Shown here: piece after piece, positions 48,417 to 58,135 of the stretch | Layout of the letters: each line of letters opens with the position of its first letter | How positions within the stretch are numbered: position 1 is the first letter of the stretch | Assembly: GCF_029203305.1 (NCBI RefSeq) | Contig: NC_089461.1 | Location: 1,798,001 to 1,862,000, forward strand | DNA length: 64,000 nucleotides | Reading direction: 5' to 3' | Source of the DNA: Yamadazyma tenuis | Lineage: Eukaryota > Ascomycota > Pichiomycetes > Serinales > Debaryomycetaceae | The notes under the pieces: model-generated | Databases searched by the model: none | What the model was told of the DNA's origin: nothing | The model's input: only the letters and a program-made list of their open reading frames with translations | Position numbers and translations under genes: made by a program

Positions 48417-50141
48417 TTAAAATACAACTGCCATCAACTTCTGGAATCCACCCTTAGCTGCATCCACCATGAATGAACTGGTCAGCTGTAAGCCCGATAA
48501 GAGGTTAGAAAGATACTTGACAAGCCCATCAAAAACATCTTCATTTTCAAATACCAGATTTGAAAGCTTTGAGAGTATCGAGTTGTCAACTTTTATTTCT
48601 TTGACCAAGGTCTTGGGTTCAATAGAGTCGGCGATGGTATTGATACCATCAGACAAGTAAAGGCCAACAACCCTAGCAAGTCCACTGGCAATTCCCAACC
48701 CCAATGAGACACCCACAGTGAATGACCCAATCAAATACAAGTTTGGGATTTTGCTGGAGCTTGGTGTTGAAATGGAGAACTTTTCTGAATGATTCATCAA
48801 TCTCCCGAAAACCAAACAGATGGCATTAAAGCATGAAAGCCTCTTCAAATCCAAGTTCAAGGGATTAACTTGACTGGAATCAACCAGTAACTCAGCTTTA
48901 AACTGCTTCTCCAACTTCTTGTAATTGGGCCGCTTAACAGTAATCAAGCTAGAGTACACTGAGTTGGACCTTTCTTTGACAAAACTACTCTCAAACTTGC
49001 TTCTGGTTTCCTTGGACAACGTAGTGCAGTACAATGAATTATCCATTTCGTATTCAATGAAATCCTTAAACTTGTTCAACAAGTTCTGCTGGCTCAATGA
49101 AGATGTCTTCCAAATCTGATATGGTTTCAAGTTGTTGATAAGATCAAACAAATTGATGAAATAATTAACCGTCATCATATTGATAACCGTCAATTTGGGT
49201 AACGAATCATCCTCATAATCACTCTCGCTAATATCCTTAGGACCCTCGAGACCATTAAAGATATTGTTTAGAAAGTCAATGAAAACAAAAGACCCATCAT
49301 TGACGATGAATATCAAGTTTGAATCCTTGATTATCTGGTCATTGGAGCGGTCCCGCAAAGACTGCTTCTCAAGACTCAAATGCACAATATTCACATTCCC
49401 ACCCAATTCTCTTTGAACTGAACTCATCAACTGATTCGTTTCATTATGACAACTCAAGTCGCACGAGCTCAACAAGGTTATGGTCATCTGTCTACATGTG
49501 TTAGACAAAGGAGTATCCATAGACACTTTTGGCATGATAAACGTTGTATCCAACTCAAACCTGTCGTGAGACCCCCGATGCTCGTTGTCTTCATCTTCTT
49601 CATCGGTTTCAAACACCATCGAATGTGAATGTGCCTTCGAAAGATGGTTGGAAACAATAACCATGGATTCATGGTTCATATCTTCACCATCTTCATCGGT
49701 AGTAAGAGACAATAAGGAAGAAGGTCTCCCTAAGTTTTGGGGATTCTGAGGAATGAATGGAGAACTGCTCAAGGTTCGGGCAAGCATTTGAGTTTGGGCA
49801 ATCGAGTCGTTGCTTAAGCATTGCCAGGACTCGTCAATCATTCCCCAATTGTGGCCTACTTCAGGTTTACCAAGTTCAGGGGTTATAATGCCATTGGTTG
49901 CAGCTCCCCCCGCTGAATCCGTAGGGCTGTTAAGCCGGGTCAATGCGAACTCTGACCGGTGGCTCGGGTAAAGCTCCAAGTCTGGGTTTGTCAACGCGTT
50001 GAATATTGACAGGTGGGAATTTAAAAGCTTTCTGTGGAATTCTCTAGTATCAAGGATGGGGTACATAGAATGCGCTGGGTCTGCTTTGGCAGATTCCAGT
50101 CGTTTGTCACTGGAATCGGTCTGAGATGTGTCTGTGATCAT
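48417..50141 (-). CDS. ATG32: Mitophagy receptor Atg32
   Basis: The 574-residue protein has the Atg32 arrangement. A disordered cytosolic N-terminus holds an Atg8-interacting motif W106-Q-C-L109 preceded by acidic residues (MIDESWQCL). Ser-rich and acidic stretches that may bind Atg11 come next, followed by FIMPKVSM. A globular pseudo-receiver domain spans about 215-400, and a single membrane span lies at about 465-489 (LYLIGSFTVGVSLGLGIASGL without its flanks). The C-terminal tail of about 85 residues would lie in the intermembrane space. Atg32 sits in the mitochondrial outer membrane and recruits Atg8 and Atg11. Overall sequence is divergent, so the call rests on order of parts and these motifs. 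Confidence 0.8.
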   Translation of the reverse strand: MITDTSQTDSSDKRLESAKADPAHSMYPILDTREFHRKLLNSHLSIFNALTNPDLELYPSHRSEFALTRLNSPTDSAGGAATNGIITPELGKPEVGHNWGMIDESWQCLSNDSIAQTQMLARTLSSSPFIPQNPQNLGRPSSLLSLTTDEDGEDMNHESMVIVSNHLSKAHSHSMVFETDEEDEDNEHRGSHDRFELDTTFIMPKVSMDTPLSNTCRQMTITLLSSCDLSCHNETNQLMSSVQRELGGNVNIVHLSLEKQSLRDRSNDQIIKDSNLIFIVNDGSFVFIDFLNNIFNGLEGPKDISESDYEDDSLPKLTVINMMTVNYFINLFDLINNLKPYQIWKTSSLSQQNLLNKFKDFIEYEMDNSLYCTTLSKETRSKFESSFVKERSNSVYSSLITVKRPNYKKLEKQFKAELLVDSSQVNPLNLDLKRLSCFNAICLVFGRLMNHSEKFSISTPSSSKIPNLYLIGSFTVGVSLGLGIASGLARVVGLYLSDGINTIADSIEPKTLVKEIKVDNSILSKLSNLVFENEDVFDGLVKYLSNLLSGLQLTSSFMVDAAKGGFQKLMAVVF

Positions 50142-50626
50142 GGTTAGTGCAGTGTATTGTGAAGATTAGTATGCAACTAGTGGTCTGAGCTGTCAATTCA
50201 CAAACAATACCAAGTGTAAGTGATCCTTATCGGAGTATTATGCGCATAGTGATGTAGGCGCGCCTTTGGTACGCGCACACAGCCAACTCCGCAAGGCTGC
50301 AAATGTGAATGAGAGTGTGATGAAGGGGTTAAGGATGTTAGGGTAGGGGAGCTAGTGTGCAGTGCATGTAAGAGGGCATAGAATTTGTGGCAGTCTTTTT
50401 TTGGGAGCTGAAAAGCTATAGAACAAGTATTACATTAAGAGGTAGTTAAGGAGGGCCCCTGTTTCGCTGAAAGGTACCCCCCCTACTATTACAAGGTTCC
50501 AAAGGGGACGGAGAGATGTCTAAAGTCCCAAAGTCTTAATCAAAAACCAAACTGTTTGAGTATTCATGCCTGGGGCATTTTGTGCTCATCCCAAATTTCG
50601 CGGTGTCAAATTATCACTATCTTCAA
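50142..50626. other. Divergent promoter region, ATG32 and the RWD-like gene
   Basis: This 0.49-kb spacer contains pyrimidine- and purine-rich blocks (for example ggtacccccccta near 50473). No RNA gene or array was seen. Confidence 0.35.
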
Positions 50627-51982
50627 ATGGCTTCAAGTACATCAGGAACTACAAAACAAGCAGAGCCAAGGCCAGTCGCCGGCAGCCCTGTTGGTTCCTC
50701 CGAATCTTCCGTCCCTGAGAAGCGCAAAAGACCGTCAAAGGCTCGCAAAAACAAACCTGTAAACGCAGCTGTCACTGAATCAACAAACTTAAACCCTGGA
50801 CCGTCGAGGAAATCAAATAAACCAAAAAAATCACCATCACCAGCAGGCCCAAAACCACAAAAGGCCACAGGTAACTCCAAAAACAAGCATGTTCACAAAC
50901 CTCGTGATGTGGATGTGACTAAAGACTACAAGTATCTACAAATCAAGAAGCTCATTCGGAAGTTCAAGCCAGTGACAATAAATGGACTTCCGATGAAAAA
51001 CATCGCCCAACTGGCCGACGAACCAGACGAGGCCAAGGCCTTGGATGCGTACCTTCAGAGGTTTATCAAGAACCAGCTGGACCAAGCTATATACCTTTCA
51101 TTCATCGTTATACCATCAGATCCCGATTTCCCTTTTGACTTGGACAGTTTGAAGGTCAGTTTGTGTATACCTGCAGAGTATCCCCATCGGCAGGTAATTC
51201 CATCGATCTACGTCCTCAATGACGAGATTCCCCGGGGGTTTGCTGCAAATATAGAGCTTGGGTTTAAGAGAATCACTTCTTTAGCAGCAGGTAAACCATT
51301 ACCGTCACCAGAAGGAGAACTAGAGGAACAGATCCAACTTGTAGACGGCAAAGGCCTTCTTTCGCAGGTATTGACACTCGACCGGTTTCTTGAGGTGTTT
51401 TTGAAGCAAGAAAAGCGGAAAACCATCAAGTTCGTCAAGGGGAAACCTTCTAAAGGATCAAAGCTGACGTCGGTTTCAGGTTCCCCTTCACCGTCGCCAG
51501 CCCCTACCCCCGTGCAGCAGGTCCATGCGGTGCCGGTGGACGAAAACAAACGGAACCAGCTTCTCAAACAGCTCCACCAAAAATTGAAGGCTGATATCAA
51601 GCTTTTCAACCGGTCTAAACTATATACCAAGTACAAAATATTTGTACCCGTGTACATGGCGGAAGACTTACCACAAACATGGGTAGACAGAGGTAAGATC
51701 GAGATTCTCATAACTGTGCCCCTAGAGTATCCAAGCCGAAGTGTAACGCTCGAGGTGCCTGGTCAATTTCTGAATGCTACCGGTAATTATGTCCAGTACG
51801 AGACTAACCTCATACGAAACTTCGATGAATTCCAGGCACACGGGGCTGCGGGCGCCAGTGAAAATCTCGTGGCACGTATAAACTACTTGGCCAACCACTT
51901 AAACGTATTCTGTATGGACCCTGCCGCCTACCGGCTGTACACTGAGCTCACGTCACAGTTCGGATCGGCTTTATCTGTATAG
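50627..51982 (+). CDS. Uncharacterised protein with two RWD/UEV-like domains
   Basis: From the ATG at 50627 the product is 451 residues. Residues 1-95 are a basic, Lys/Pro/Ser-rich disordered region. Two domains follow (about 100-265 and 308-450), each with the RWD/E2-like pattern of strands leading to a YP turn: VSLCIPAEYPHRQVIPSIYV and IEILITVPLEYPSRSVTLEV, key residues EYP in both. Neither has a catalytic cysteine after the YP turn, so ubiquitin-conjugating activity is unlikely; RWD domains usually bind protein partners. A Ser/Pro linker (about 285-298) separates them. I do not recognise the family by name. The next gene starts only 47 bp downstream. Confidence 0.7.
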   Translation: MASSTSGTTKQAEPRPVAGSPVGSSESSVPEKRKRPSKARKNKPVNAAVTESTNLNPGPSRKSNKPKKSPSPAGPKPQKATGNSKNKHVHKPRDVDVTKDYKYLQIKKLIRKFKPVTINGLPMKNIAQLADEPDEAKALDAYLQRFIKNQLDQAIYLSFIVIPSDPDFPFDLDSLKVSLCIPAEYPHRQVIPSIYVLNDEIPRGFAANIELGFKRITSLAAGKPLPSPEGELEEQIQLVDGKGLLSQVLTLDRFLEVFLKQEKRKTIKFVKGKPSKGSKLTSVSGSPSPSPAPTPVQQVHAVPVDENKRNQLLKQLHQKLKADIKLFNRSKLYTKYKIFVPVYMAEDLPQTWVDRGKIEILITVPLEYPSRSVTLEVPGQFLNATGNYVQYETNLIRNFDEFQAHGAAGASENLVARINYLANHLNVFCMDPAAYRLYTELTSQFGSALSV

Positions 51983-52029
51983 CCAAATAAAACTTCGCGG
52001 TGCGCACAAAATATCAAACATTCAACCCA

Positions 52030-52614
52030 ATGGAACCCATACAAGACGACAACGATCAGATAAGTTTCCAATACGCCAACGACTGTGACTTAGAGATCCA
52101 TTGCTCCCCATTTGGGTTGTCTGGGCTCTACATCAAAGTTAAGGGCACAAACATCATGGGTGTGGGCAGCACGATGGGATTGATCACAGGGTCCACAAAA
52201 GGGTTAATTCACTACAACGACCTGCAAGATCTTATGGACCAAAAGTACAAGCTTTACCTCGTGGTGGAGGACGACGGGATGTTGCGGATTGATTTCACGA
52301 AGATTTCGCCGTTGGCACAGGGGTCGGAAGATATATCTGCTGGGCCTGCGGGAGTGAAGCTCAACAAAAAGGACGAAGAGCTGGTGGGGAAATCCCCTGC
52401 GTCGGTGAGCACGGGCGGCAGCTCACTGTACCAGTCGTCTTCAAAATCGCCCAAGCCGCTTGACAAGATCGATACGGGGAATACGCTTGAGGGAGAAACC
52501 AACTTGGAAGAGGACTCAATGCCGTCGTTGATATTTCGGGGCAAGTGCCCAGACGGGAGGCCGAGCCATATTCAGCCGTTTATAGGGATTTTCTCGTTTG
52601 AGAGAGAAGACTAG
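52030..52614 (+). CDS. Uncharacterised 194-residue protein
   Basis: From the ATG at 52030 the product is 194 residues. The first half (about 8-100) looks globular, with alternating hydrophobic strands (LEIHCSPFGLSGLYIKVKG, then YKLYLVVEDDGMLRIDF). The second half is Ser/Lys/Glu-rich and probably disordered, ending in a conserved-looking SLIFRGKCPDGRPSHIQPFIGIFSF. No signal peptide or membrane segment is visible. Codon use and composition look like those of neighbouring genes, so it is probably real. It starts 47 bp after the RWD-like gene on the same strand. No family was recognised. Confidence 0.65.
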   Translation: MEPIQDDNDQISFQYANDCDLEIHCSPFGLSGLYIKVKGTNIMGVGSTMGLITGSTKGLIHYNDLQDLMDQKYKLYLVVEDDGMLRIDFTKISPLAQGSEDISAGPAGVKLNKKDEELVGKSPASVSTGGSSLYQSSSKSPKPLDKIDTGNTLEGETNLEEDSMPSLIFRGKCPDGRPSHIQPFIGIFSFERED

Positions 52615-52988
52615 AGATCTTATGGTTTTCGTATAGGATAATAAATGGTAGAGGTTGGGGAATGCACGTGACACTTGGGTAGTGACTACTGAAGGACGGT
52701 GTAGTGGATTAGGCACAGGAAGCACTGACCTTATTTTTCAGATGACTGGCGTGCAGCGCACTGGCGTCAGCAAAAGGCCCCGTTCGCGGTGGTGTCCTCG
52801 GCCGCTCGGCCTGGCTTCGCGCCCCCCCCCATTTCATATGAAAATTCATCCTCGGATATTCCCCAGCTTTGTGACAAATATCCGCATCTCTACCAAATAC
52901 CTGTGGGGATTCCTGTCGATATAAATATCACTGGATAACCGCTTGCAAGCTTTTTTCTTCATCTGCATTCCAAGTTTTTTTCAACATC
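52615..52988 (+). promoter_or_regulatory. POT1 promoter with two CCTCGG elements and an inverted repeat
   Basis: CCTCGG occurs at 52796-52801 and 52850-52855. This hexamer is the core bound by the FarA/FarB/Ctf1 family of fatty-acid-responsive zinc-cluster factors in filamentous fungi, and C. albicans Ctf1 belongs to that family. The second copy overlaps an 8-bp inverted repeat (CGGATATT at 52853-52860, AATATCCG at 52877-52884, 16-bp spacer). A TATA box (TATAAATA) lies at 52920-52927, 62 bp upstream of the ATG. Confidence 0.6.
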
Positions 52989-54230
52989 ATGGAAAGATTA
53001 AACCAATTATCCGGACAATTAAGCCCTAACTCCAAGCAAGCCTTGCTTCAAAAAAACCCTGATGATGTGGTGGTGGTAGCTGCTTATAGAACTGCTTTGG
53101 CCAAAGGTGGTAAAGGTGGATTCAAAGATGTAGGATCCGATTTCCTTTTAAAGGGCCTCTTTGAAGCCTTTATCAAGAAGACCGGTATTGATGTTAACTT
53201 GATCGAAGATGTCGCCGTTGGTAACGTGTTGAACGGAGGAGCTGGTTCCACCGAACACAGAGGTGCCGCTTTGGCAGCCGGAATCCCTAACAAGGCTGCG
53301 TTCATCGGCCTCAACAGACAATGTTCTTCCGGGTTGATGGCTATCAGCGAAATCGCCAACAAGATTAAGGTTGGTGAAATCGACTGTGGGATTGGTGCTG
53401 GTGTAGAAAGTATGAGTGCCAATTACGGACCTCTGGCAGTGGCTAAGATTGATGTTCACTTGCAAGAAAATGAAGAGGTGGCCAAGTGCTTGATTCCTAT
53501 GGGGATCACGTCCGAAAACGTTGCATCCCAATTCAACGTCAGCAGAGCTGAACAGGATAAGTTTGCTGCTGAGTCATACAACAAGGCCGAAAAGGCTATT
53601 TCTTCCGGGGCCTTCAAAGACGAGATCTTGCCAATTGAGTCGTTCATTGCCGAAGAAGATGACGATGACAATGTCACTTACAAGTCGGTGTTGATTGACA
53701 CCGACGAAGGTCCAAGAAAGGGAGTTACTGCCGAATCCTTGGCTAAATTGAAACCTGCTTTCAGTGCCACTGGTACCACCCACGCCGGTAACGCTTCGCA
53801 AGTGTCGGACGGTGCTGCTGTTGTGTTGTTGATGAGAAGATCGTTGGCCGAGGCCAAGGGATACCCTATTGAAGCCAAGTACGTCTTGTGTTCGGCAGTG
53901 GGATGTCCACCCGAAATCATGGGTATTGGTCCAGCTGTGGCCATCCCCGAAGCTTTGAAGAAGTCAGGCTTGACGGTGGATGACATTGATGTGTTTGAAA
54001 TCAATGAAGCGTTTGCCTCCCAGTGCTTGTACTCTATCAACACTTGCAATATTCCACGAGAAAAGGTGAACATCAATGGAGGTGCTATTGCTCTTGGTCA
54101 CCCATTGGGTTCTACTGGTGCTAGACAATATGCCACCATCTTGAGATTGTTGAAGCCCGGCCAATTTGGTGTCACTTCCATGTGTATTGGTACCGGTATG
54201 GGTGCTGCTTCTGTTCTTATTAAGGAATAG
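52989..54230 (+). CDS. POT1: Peroxisomal 3-ketoacyl-CoA thiolase
   Basis: The 413-residue enzyme carries out the last, thiolytic step of fatty-acid beta-oxidation. The N-terminus has a consensus PTS2, RLNQLSGQL (residues 3-11), for Pex7-dependent import. Catalytic elements are the nucleophilic Cys in LNRQCSSGLMA, NEAFA, the His in GGAIALGHPLG, and the second Cys in TSMCIGTGMG. Oleate or other fatty acids usually induce the gene; two CCTCGG elements in its promoter fit this. It converges with the Ron1-like gene, with only 43 bp between stops. Confidence 0.97.
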   Translation: MERLNQLSGQLSPNSKQALLQKNPDDVVVVAAYRTALAKGGKGGFKDVGSDFLLKGLFEAFIKKTGIDVNLIEDVAVGNVLNGGAGSTEHRGAALAAGIPNKAAFIGLNRQCSSGLMAISEIANKIKVGEIDCGIGAGVESMSANYGPLAVAKIDVHLQENEEVAKCLIPMGITSENVASQFNVSRAEQDKFAAESYNKAEKAISSGAFKDEILPIESFIAEEDDDDNVTYKSVLIDTDEGPRKGVTAESLAKLKPAFSATGTTHAGNASQVSDGAAVVLLMRRSLAEAKGYPIEAKYVLCSAVGCPPEIMGIGPAVAIPEALKKSGLTVDDIDVFEINEAFASQCLYSINTCNIPREKVNINGGAIALGHPLGSTGARQYATILRLLKPGQFGVTSMCIGTGMGAASVLIKE

Positions 54231-54273
54231 GCGAGATTCGAGTTTTATATTATGTCACATTAAAATAAATGAC

Positions 54274-56529
54274 CTACTTGAAATAGACGTTACTGCTCTT
54301 TCTACGGTGTACACTCTTTTCTTCGATTGCTGGCGATGCCGTCTTCATCTTAGCGATATCGTGGTGAACTCCGTGTGGGAAGTAAACCACATTGATAGGT
54401 GGAAGATAGTACACATTGGAAATTGGAAAATACTTGTAGTGGTTACCATCTTTCCCAATTGTTTCTAAGTTAAGGGACGACGGGTTGGGGTTGTAACCTG
54501 GAGGAATCGATTTTGTCTGGCTGGTAGCTGGTACGGGCGTGGTGGACTTTGGCTTTTTGGGCTCTTCTGCCGGCGCGTCGTTTTCATTCTCATTCTCAAG
54601 GGCATCACCTTCAAAATCGTCGTCTCCCTCATCCTCATCCTCTTCTTCTTCATCTCCTTCTTCAGTTCCTTCATTGTTTGCTTGAGGATCTCGGTCAGTA
54701 GTCGATTCCGACAGGTTGTAGTCGATTTTCATGAAATCTAAAGGATCTCCTGTATCGACTTTTGTGGCTGCAAGATATGACAGTTTCAACAGAGGTAAAC
54801 GGCCCTTGACCAACATATCTTTTCTCTCGGCGTAAAAAGACGGGTTTCTGCCTCGAACAATCATTGGCTCGCTCTGCAACTCAAAGAGATTAATTTCGTT
54901 TCGGCTGTTGTCGGAGTTAGCCACCGAAAAGTCCTCGTCAATATAATCATCATAGTACAAGTCGGCCACAATGGCACTCAACTTGATCTTTAAGTAGTAG
55001 TAGTTCTGGAAGAGAAATTTGCCGTTGTTGGAGGTGGCATTCTTAAACTGCAACTTCTTGATGGTGAAGAAGGTGTCGATGTTACCATCGGTGATCTGGG
55101 AGTTGTTCAAGGTGATGATTTGTTGGGTACTGCTGATAGGAGTCAGTACCACATGGTCGTCTTTATTGGTGATGAGATGGCCTTCTTCCTTGCGTTCCTT
55201 CGAGTCCTCATTGATAACCAACAGTACCGGCTGGCCGGCCGAAGCAGTGGAAAGGGCAGTGATTTCGATTTTGAACCATTTGACCACTCGGGTGATGTTA
55301 TATCCGTACTCACTGGTCTGCAACTTCAAGATCTTCGAGTCGTCCTCGCTGTAGTCCTTGAACCCCAACAACTTGAAGTTCAACGACACCTGGATGAAAT
55401 TTCTTCTGTAGCACGAAATCACCTTGGGGTCCGCTCGTATGGTTTTGTTCTTGATCTGCAGACCCTCGTTCTTCTCTTCAAACAACCCAAGAATATACTT
55501 GCTGTTGTCATAGTCGTTCGTCAACGCTCTCCCGCTCAAGAACCCCCTGAAATCAACCAGGATCTCGTTCCCCTTCTGGTCGAGCAATTTGTAGTCTTGG
55601 TTCAACTTTTTGGACCGAAGATCAAGTAACTTGATCAACTTTGCAGACGAGTAATCGATTTGGATGCCTGACGTGTTGGGGACCTTCTTGTTACGTTTGC
55701 GCTGGTACTTCCTCTTGCCGCTCTTCTTCGAGCCTATCTCATCACTGGCAGCAGCTGTCGCTCCATTCTGGTACTGGGCCACAGGCACTCGTGCCACGCT
55801 GTCGTAGTCGCTCGTGAAGTTGGGCGGAAGCTGCGGCTGCGGCTGGTACATGAAGTCCATTTGGTCCTGACCCGTATGCTGGGGATACCCAAGACTGTAC
55901 TTGGGGTCACCAAACATTCGAGAGTCCAATTCTCCCTGGCCCGTGAGCCAATTTGGGTCGAGCTGCTTGCTGTAAAGGCCTGCCTGACTCGAGCCGGACC
56001 CAAAGTACTGACCGTGGTGGTGGTGGTGGAGCTGTGATAGCGATGCTTCTGGCGGCACAAAACTGCTATAGTGCCCAACATGGTGGGTCTCGGCGTGGTT
56101 GTCGAAAGTGTCGCTGGCGGACAGTTGGGCCTGGGCTCCCGTAGCCTGTGTGATCCCGGGCGTATCAGAGACCGACGTGGTGCTGGTGCCAAAGGCTGGC
56201 GGGAGTTTCCAAGTGATAAAGTCGTTGTTACTGAGGAAGTTGGCAAAACTCGACTGAGAGTTGGAGTTGGGAGGCAGCAAGAACTGGTGCTGGTCTTGTT
56301 CTGCCTTGGCACGTAGAACAGACTGGGGCAGCAGGTTGTTGTTGATGGCGGTATGGCCAGAATTCGAAGGATTGGGTTGCGTGGGGGTCGAGCTCACACT
56401 GGGCATCTGGGATGGAGGCCCGTGATCTTGGTGCCGATGATGGTTGGAGCCGCCGCTTAGGTTCTGGTTCAGGATGTCTGGGAGAAACAACGCCGCGAGG
56501 TCCTCGAATCCCGACTTGTCTATATTCAT
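54274..56529 (-). CDS. Ndt80/PhoG-family transcription factor, Ron1-like
   Basis: The 751-residue protein has a Gln/His/Pro-rich N-terminus (about 1-265), a basic stretch KRKYQRKRNKK (272-282), then an Ndt80-type Ig-fold DNA-binding domain (about 290-600). Its core reads KTIRADPKVISCYRRNFIQVSLNF, key residues IRADPKVISCYRRN, and it ends near VRGRNPSFYAERKD. An acidic run (EEGDEEEEDEDEG) lies near 645-660. The CYRRN..QVS signature resembles fungal Vib-1/XprG and C. albicans Ron1 more than Ndt80 itself, whose core is GYKRNYF. Ron1 acts in N-acetylglucosamine responses. The subfamily choice is an inference. Confidence 0.8.
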   Translation of the reverse strand: MNIDKSGFEDLAALFLPDILNQNLSGGSNHHRHQDHGPPSQMPSVSSTPTQPNPSNSGHTAINNNLLPQSVLRAKAEQDQHQFLLPPNSNSQSSFANFLSNNDFITWKLPPAFGTSTTSVSDTPGITQATGAQAQLSASDTFDNHAETHHVGHYSSFVPPEASLSQLHHHHHGQYFGSGSSQAGLYSKQLDPNWLTGQGELDSRMFGDPKYSLGYPQHTGQDQMDFMYQPQPQLPPNFTSDYDSVARVPVAQYQNGATAAASDEIGSKKSGKRKYQRKRNKKVPNTSGIQIDYSSAKLIKLLDLRSKKLNQDYKLLDQKGNEILVDFRGFLSGRALTNDYDNSKYILGLFEEKNEGLQIKNKTIRADPKVISCYRRNFIQVSLNFKLLGFKDYSEDDSKILKLQTSEYGYNITRVVKWFKIEITALSTASAGQPVLLVINEDSKERKEEGHLITNKDDHVVLTPISSTQQIITLNNSQITDGNIDTFFTIKKLQFKNATSNNGKFLFQNYYYLKIKLSAIVADLYYDDYIDEDFSVANSDNSRNEINLFELQSEPMIVRGRNPSFYAERKDMLVKGRLPLLKLSYLAATKVDTGDPLDFMKIDYNLSESTTDRDPQANNEGTEEGDEEEEDEDEGDDDFEGDALENENENDAPAEEPKKPKSTTPVPATSQTKSIPPGYNPNPSSLNLETIGKDGNHYKYFPISNVYYLPPINVVYFPHGVHHDIAKMKTASPAIEEKSVHRRKSSNVYFK

Positions 56530-57026
56530 AGTGGAGGGTCTCGAACAATTGTGTAAGCTTAGGAGACTTGAAAGGTCGCACAGGTGAGAGCGCGCGGAGA
56601 AAACATTCGAGCATTTTTGTTAGCCAAATATATAAGAGAAGGTTGTGAGTAACGGTTGATCTGCCAAAGGAAGGTTAGGTTTGTGTAGCTGTATTTTAGC
56701 CCACGAAATACGAAGCAAGAAGAATGTAGCTTGGGTAAAGGGGTTAAAGTTCTATGATACGCTCATCGGCTAAAGGTGTTTATTCCTTAATTTTAGCTCT
56801 AAAATTAGTGGCTTTGGCATGATTCAAATAGCTTTAAGGACACAAAATCCTTTTGAACACAACTTCACCGGCCTATCAACTTCATTACTTCTGGTGCGAT
56901 CGAACTAAGCTAGCGATCGTTTTGCCATCACTGTATACTTATCTGAGTGTCGTCAGAATAGTCTTTCATCTCGCATGCAACTGGATAGAAAAGTCGCTCG
57001 CAGTTTCAGGTTTCTGATGTCACCTG

Positions 57027-57063
57027 AAGGTTCTTAACCTTAAAGGTGAACCTTAAGGTGAAA
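57027..57063. repeat. Short hairpin plus direct repeat
   Basis: AAGGTT-ctt-AACCTT forms a perfect 6-bp stem with a 3-nt loop at 57027-57041, followed by aaggtgaa...aaggtgaa as a direct repeat. It might be a regulatory palindrome upstream of either flanking gene. Confidence 0.55.
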
Positions 57064-58085
57064 CTACTGGATCGATGTTGTACAACTGCAGGATCACAAT
57101 AAGAAAAGCCGGTTCGAGCCACGACATTGAACGCAACTAATCTTCTTCGTTGTACCGAATCTTCTTGACCCACCACATGATCCCTGCGGTTGTCTAGGTA
57201 TTACTAGACGTTCGCAAGCTTATCTTGGTGAATATAAGAGAGGGATGAATTTTTAGCCCAAAAACCTCTAACGATAGTACCATTGTAGCGTATGGGAGCT
57301 ATTTATATTGACACTTTTTCATTACTTGGCTTTTATTATTATTCCTCAAGGCACCTCGGAGTGCACAAAAAACTCTTTCTAGTATTGGGGGTCCTTCTCT
57401 ATAAGCCCCCGGCCTTGAGCAAAAACCGTAAACTGTATCATCACAAGAGTAGGATACAGCAAGAAGTACAGTAACTGGTCCTTATAAACAATTTCTTTTG
57501 GAAGGGAAAGGTTACTTCAAAGAGACTCTCTCATTGCGGATCAAAGAAGCAGCAAAATCAGTACCGCTTGAATATATACAAAATAAAATCAAACACTCCA
57601 GATTGTTGAATCAACCTGTCTGATTCATAATTTTCAATATTAGAGACTTCTTGCGTTATTAATTTTATTAAAACAGCGATATCTATCAACATGGCTCATG
57701 GTATTAATCCATTGTGCATTTGAGTGTGCGATATTATGAGTTCTGGGTGAGTAATTGTCTAATTTATCAGAAAGCGAGATTGAATGTTACTTGCGCCCTT
57801 CGGCTAAAGTATATGCGACGTTCATCCCAAAAGCATGGTGCACCTCGCTAAATCCATGCACCTGAACACAAGTCCCAGGTACAGGTCCTGGTTTGTGGCT
57901 GCGGTGGTAATTTTCTCACATTGCGGAACTTTAAATCCAAAAGTGCGATGATCATCACGGTTGCACTATCAAGAAGCCCAACAGTTTTAAGATTTGGCGT
58001 GTGGTGACCCAGGTACCACCACCAGGGCTTAAAAATAGTAGGAAGTTACTCGGGCGACGGACGGTAGCACCAGCGTTTTCTTTTC

Positions 58086-58135
58086 ACATATGGCTGGACA
58101 TTTCATCCCAACATATGGATGGACATTTTACACCA
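58086..58135. repeat. 25-bp imperfect tandem duplication
   Basis: Two contiguous 25-bp units begin acatatgg[c/a]tggacattt at 58086 and 58111 and diverge toward their 3' ends. They lie about 550-590 bp upstream of SLT2. Confidence 0.75.

Noticed and set aside
55734..56312. 192-codon minus-strand frame
   Set aside because: It is a shifted frame of the Gln/Pro-rich N-terminus of the Ron1-like gene.
57111..57120. ggttcgagcc as a tRNA B box
   Set aside because: The flanks do not form a T stem, and no A box lies 30-60 bp upstream.
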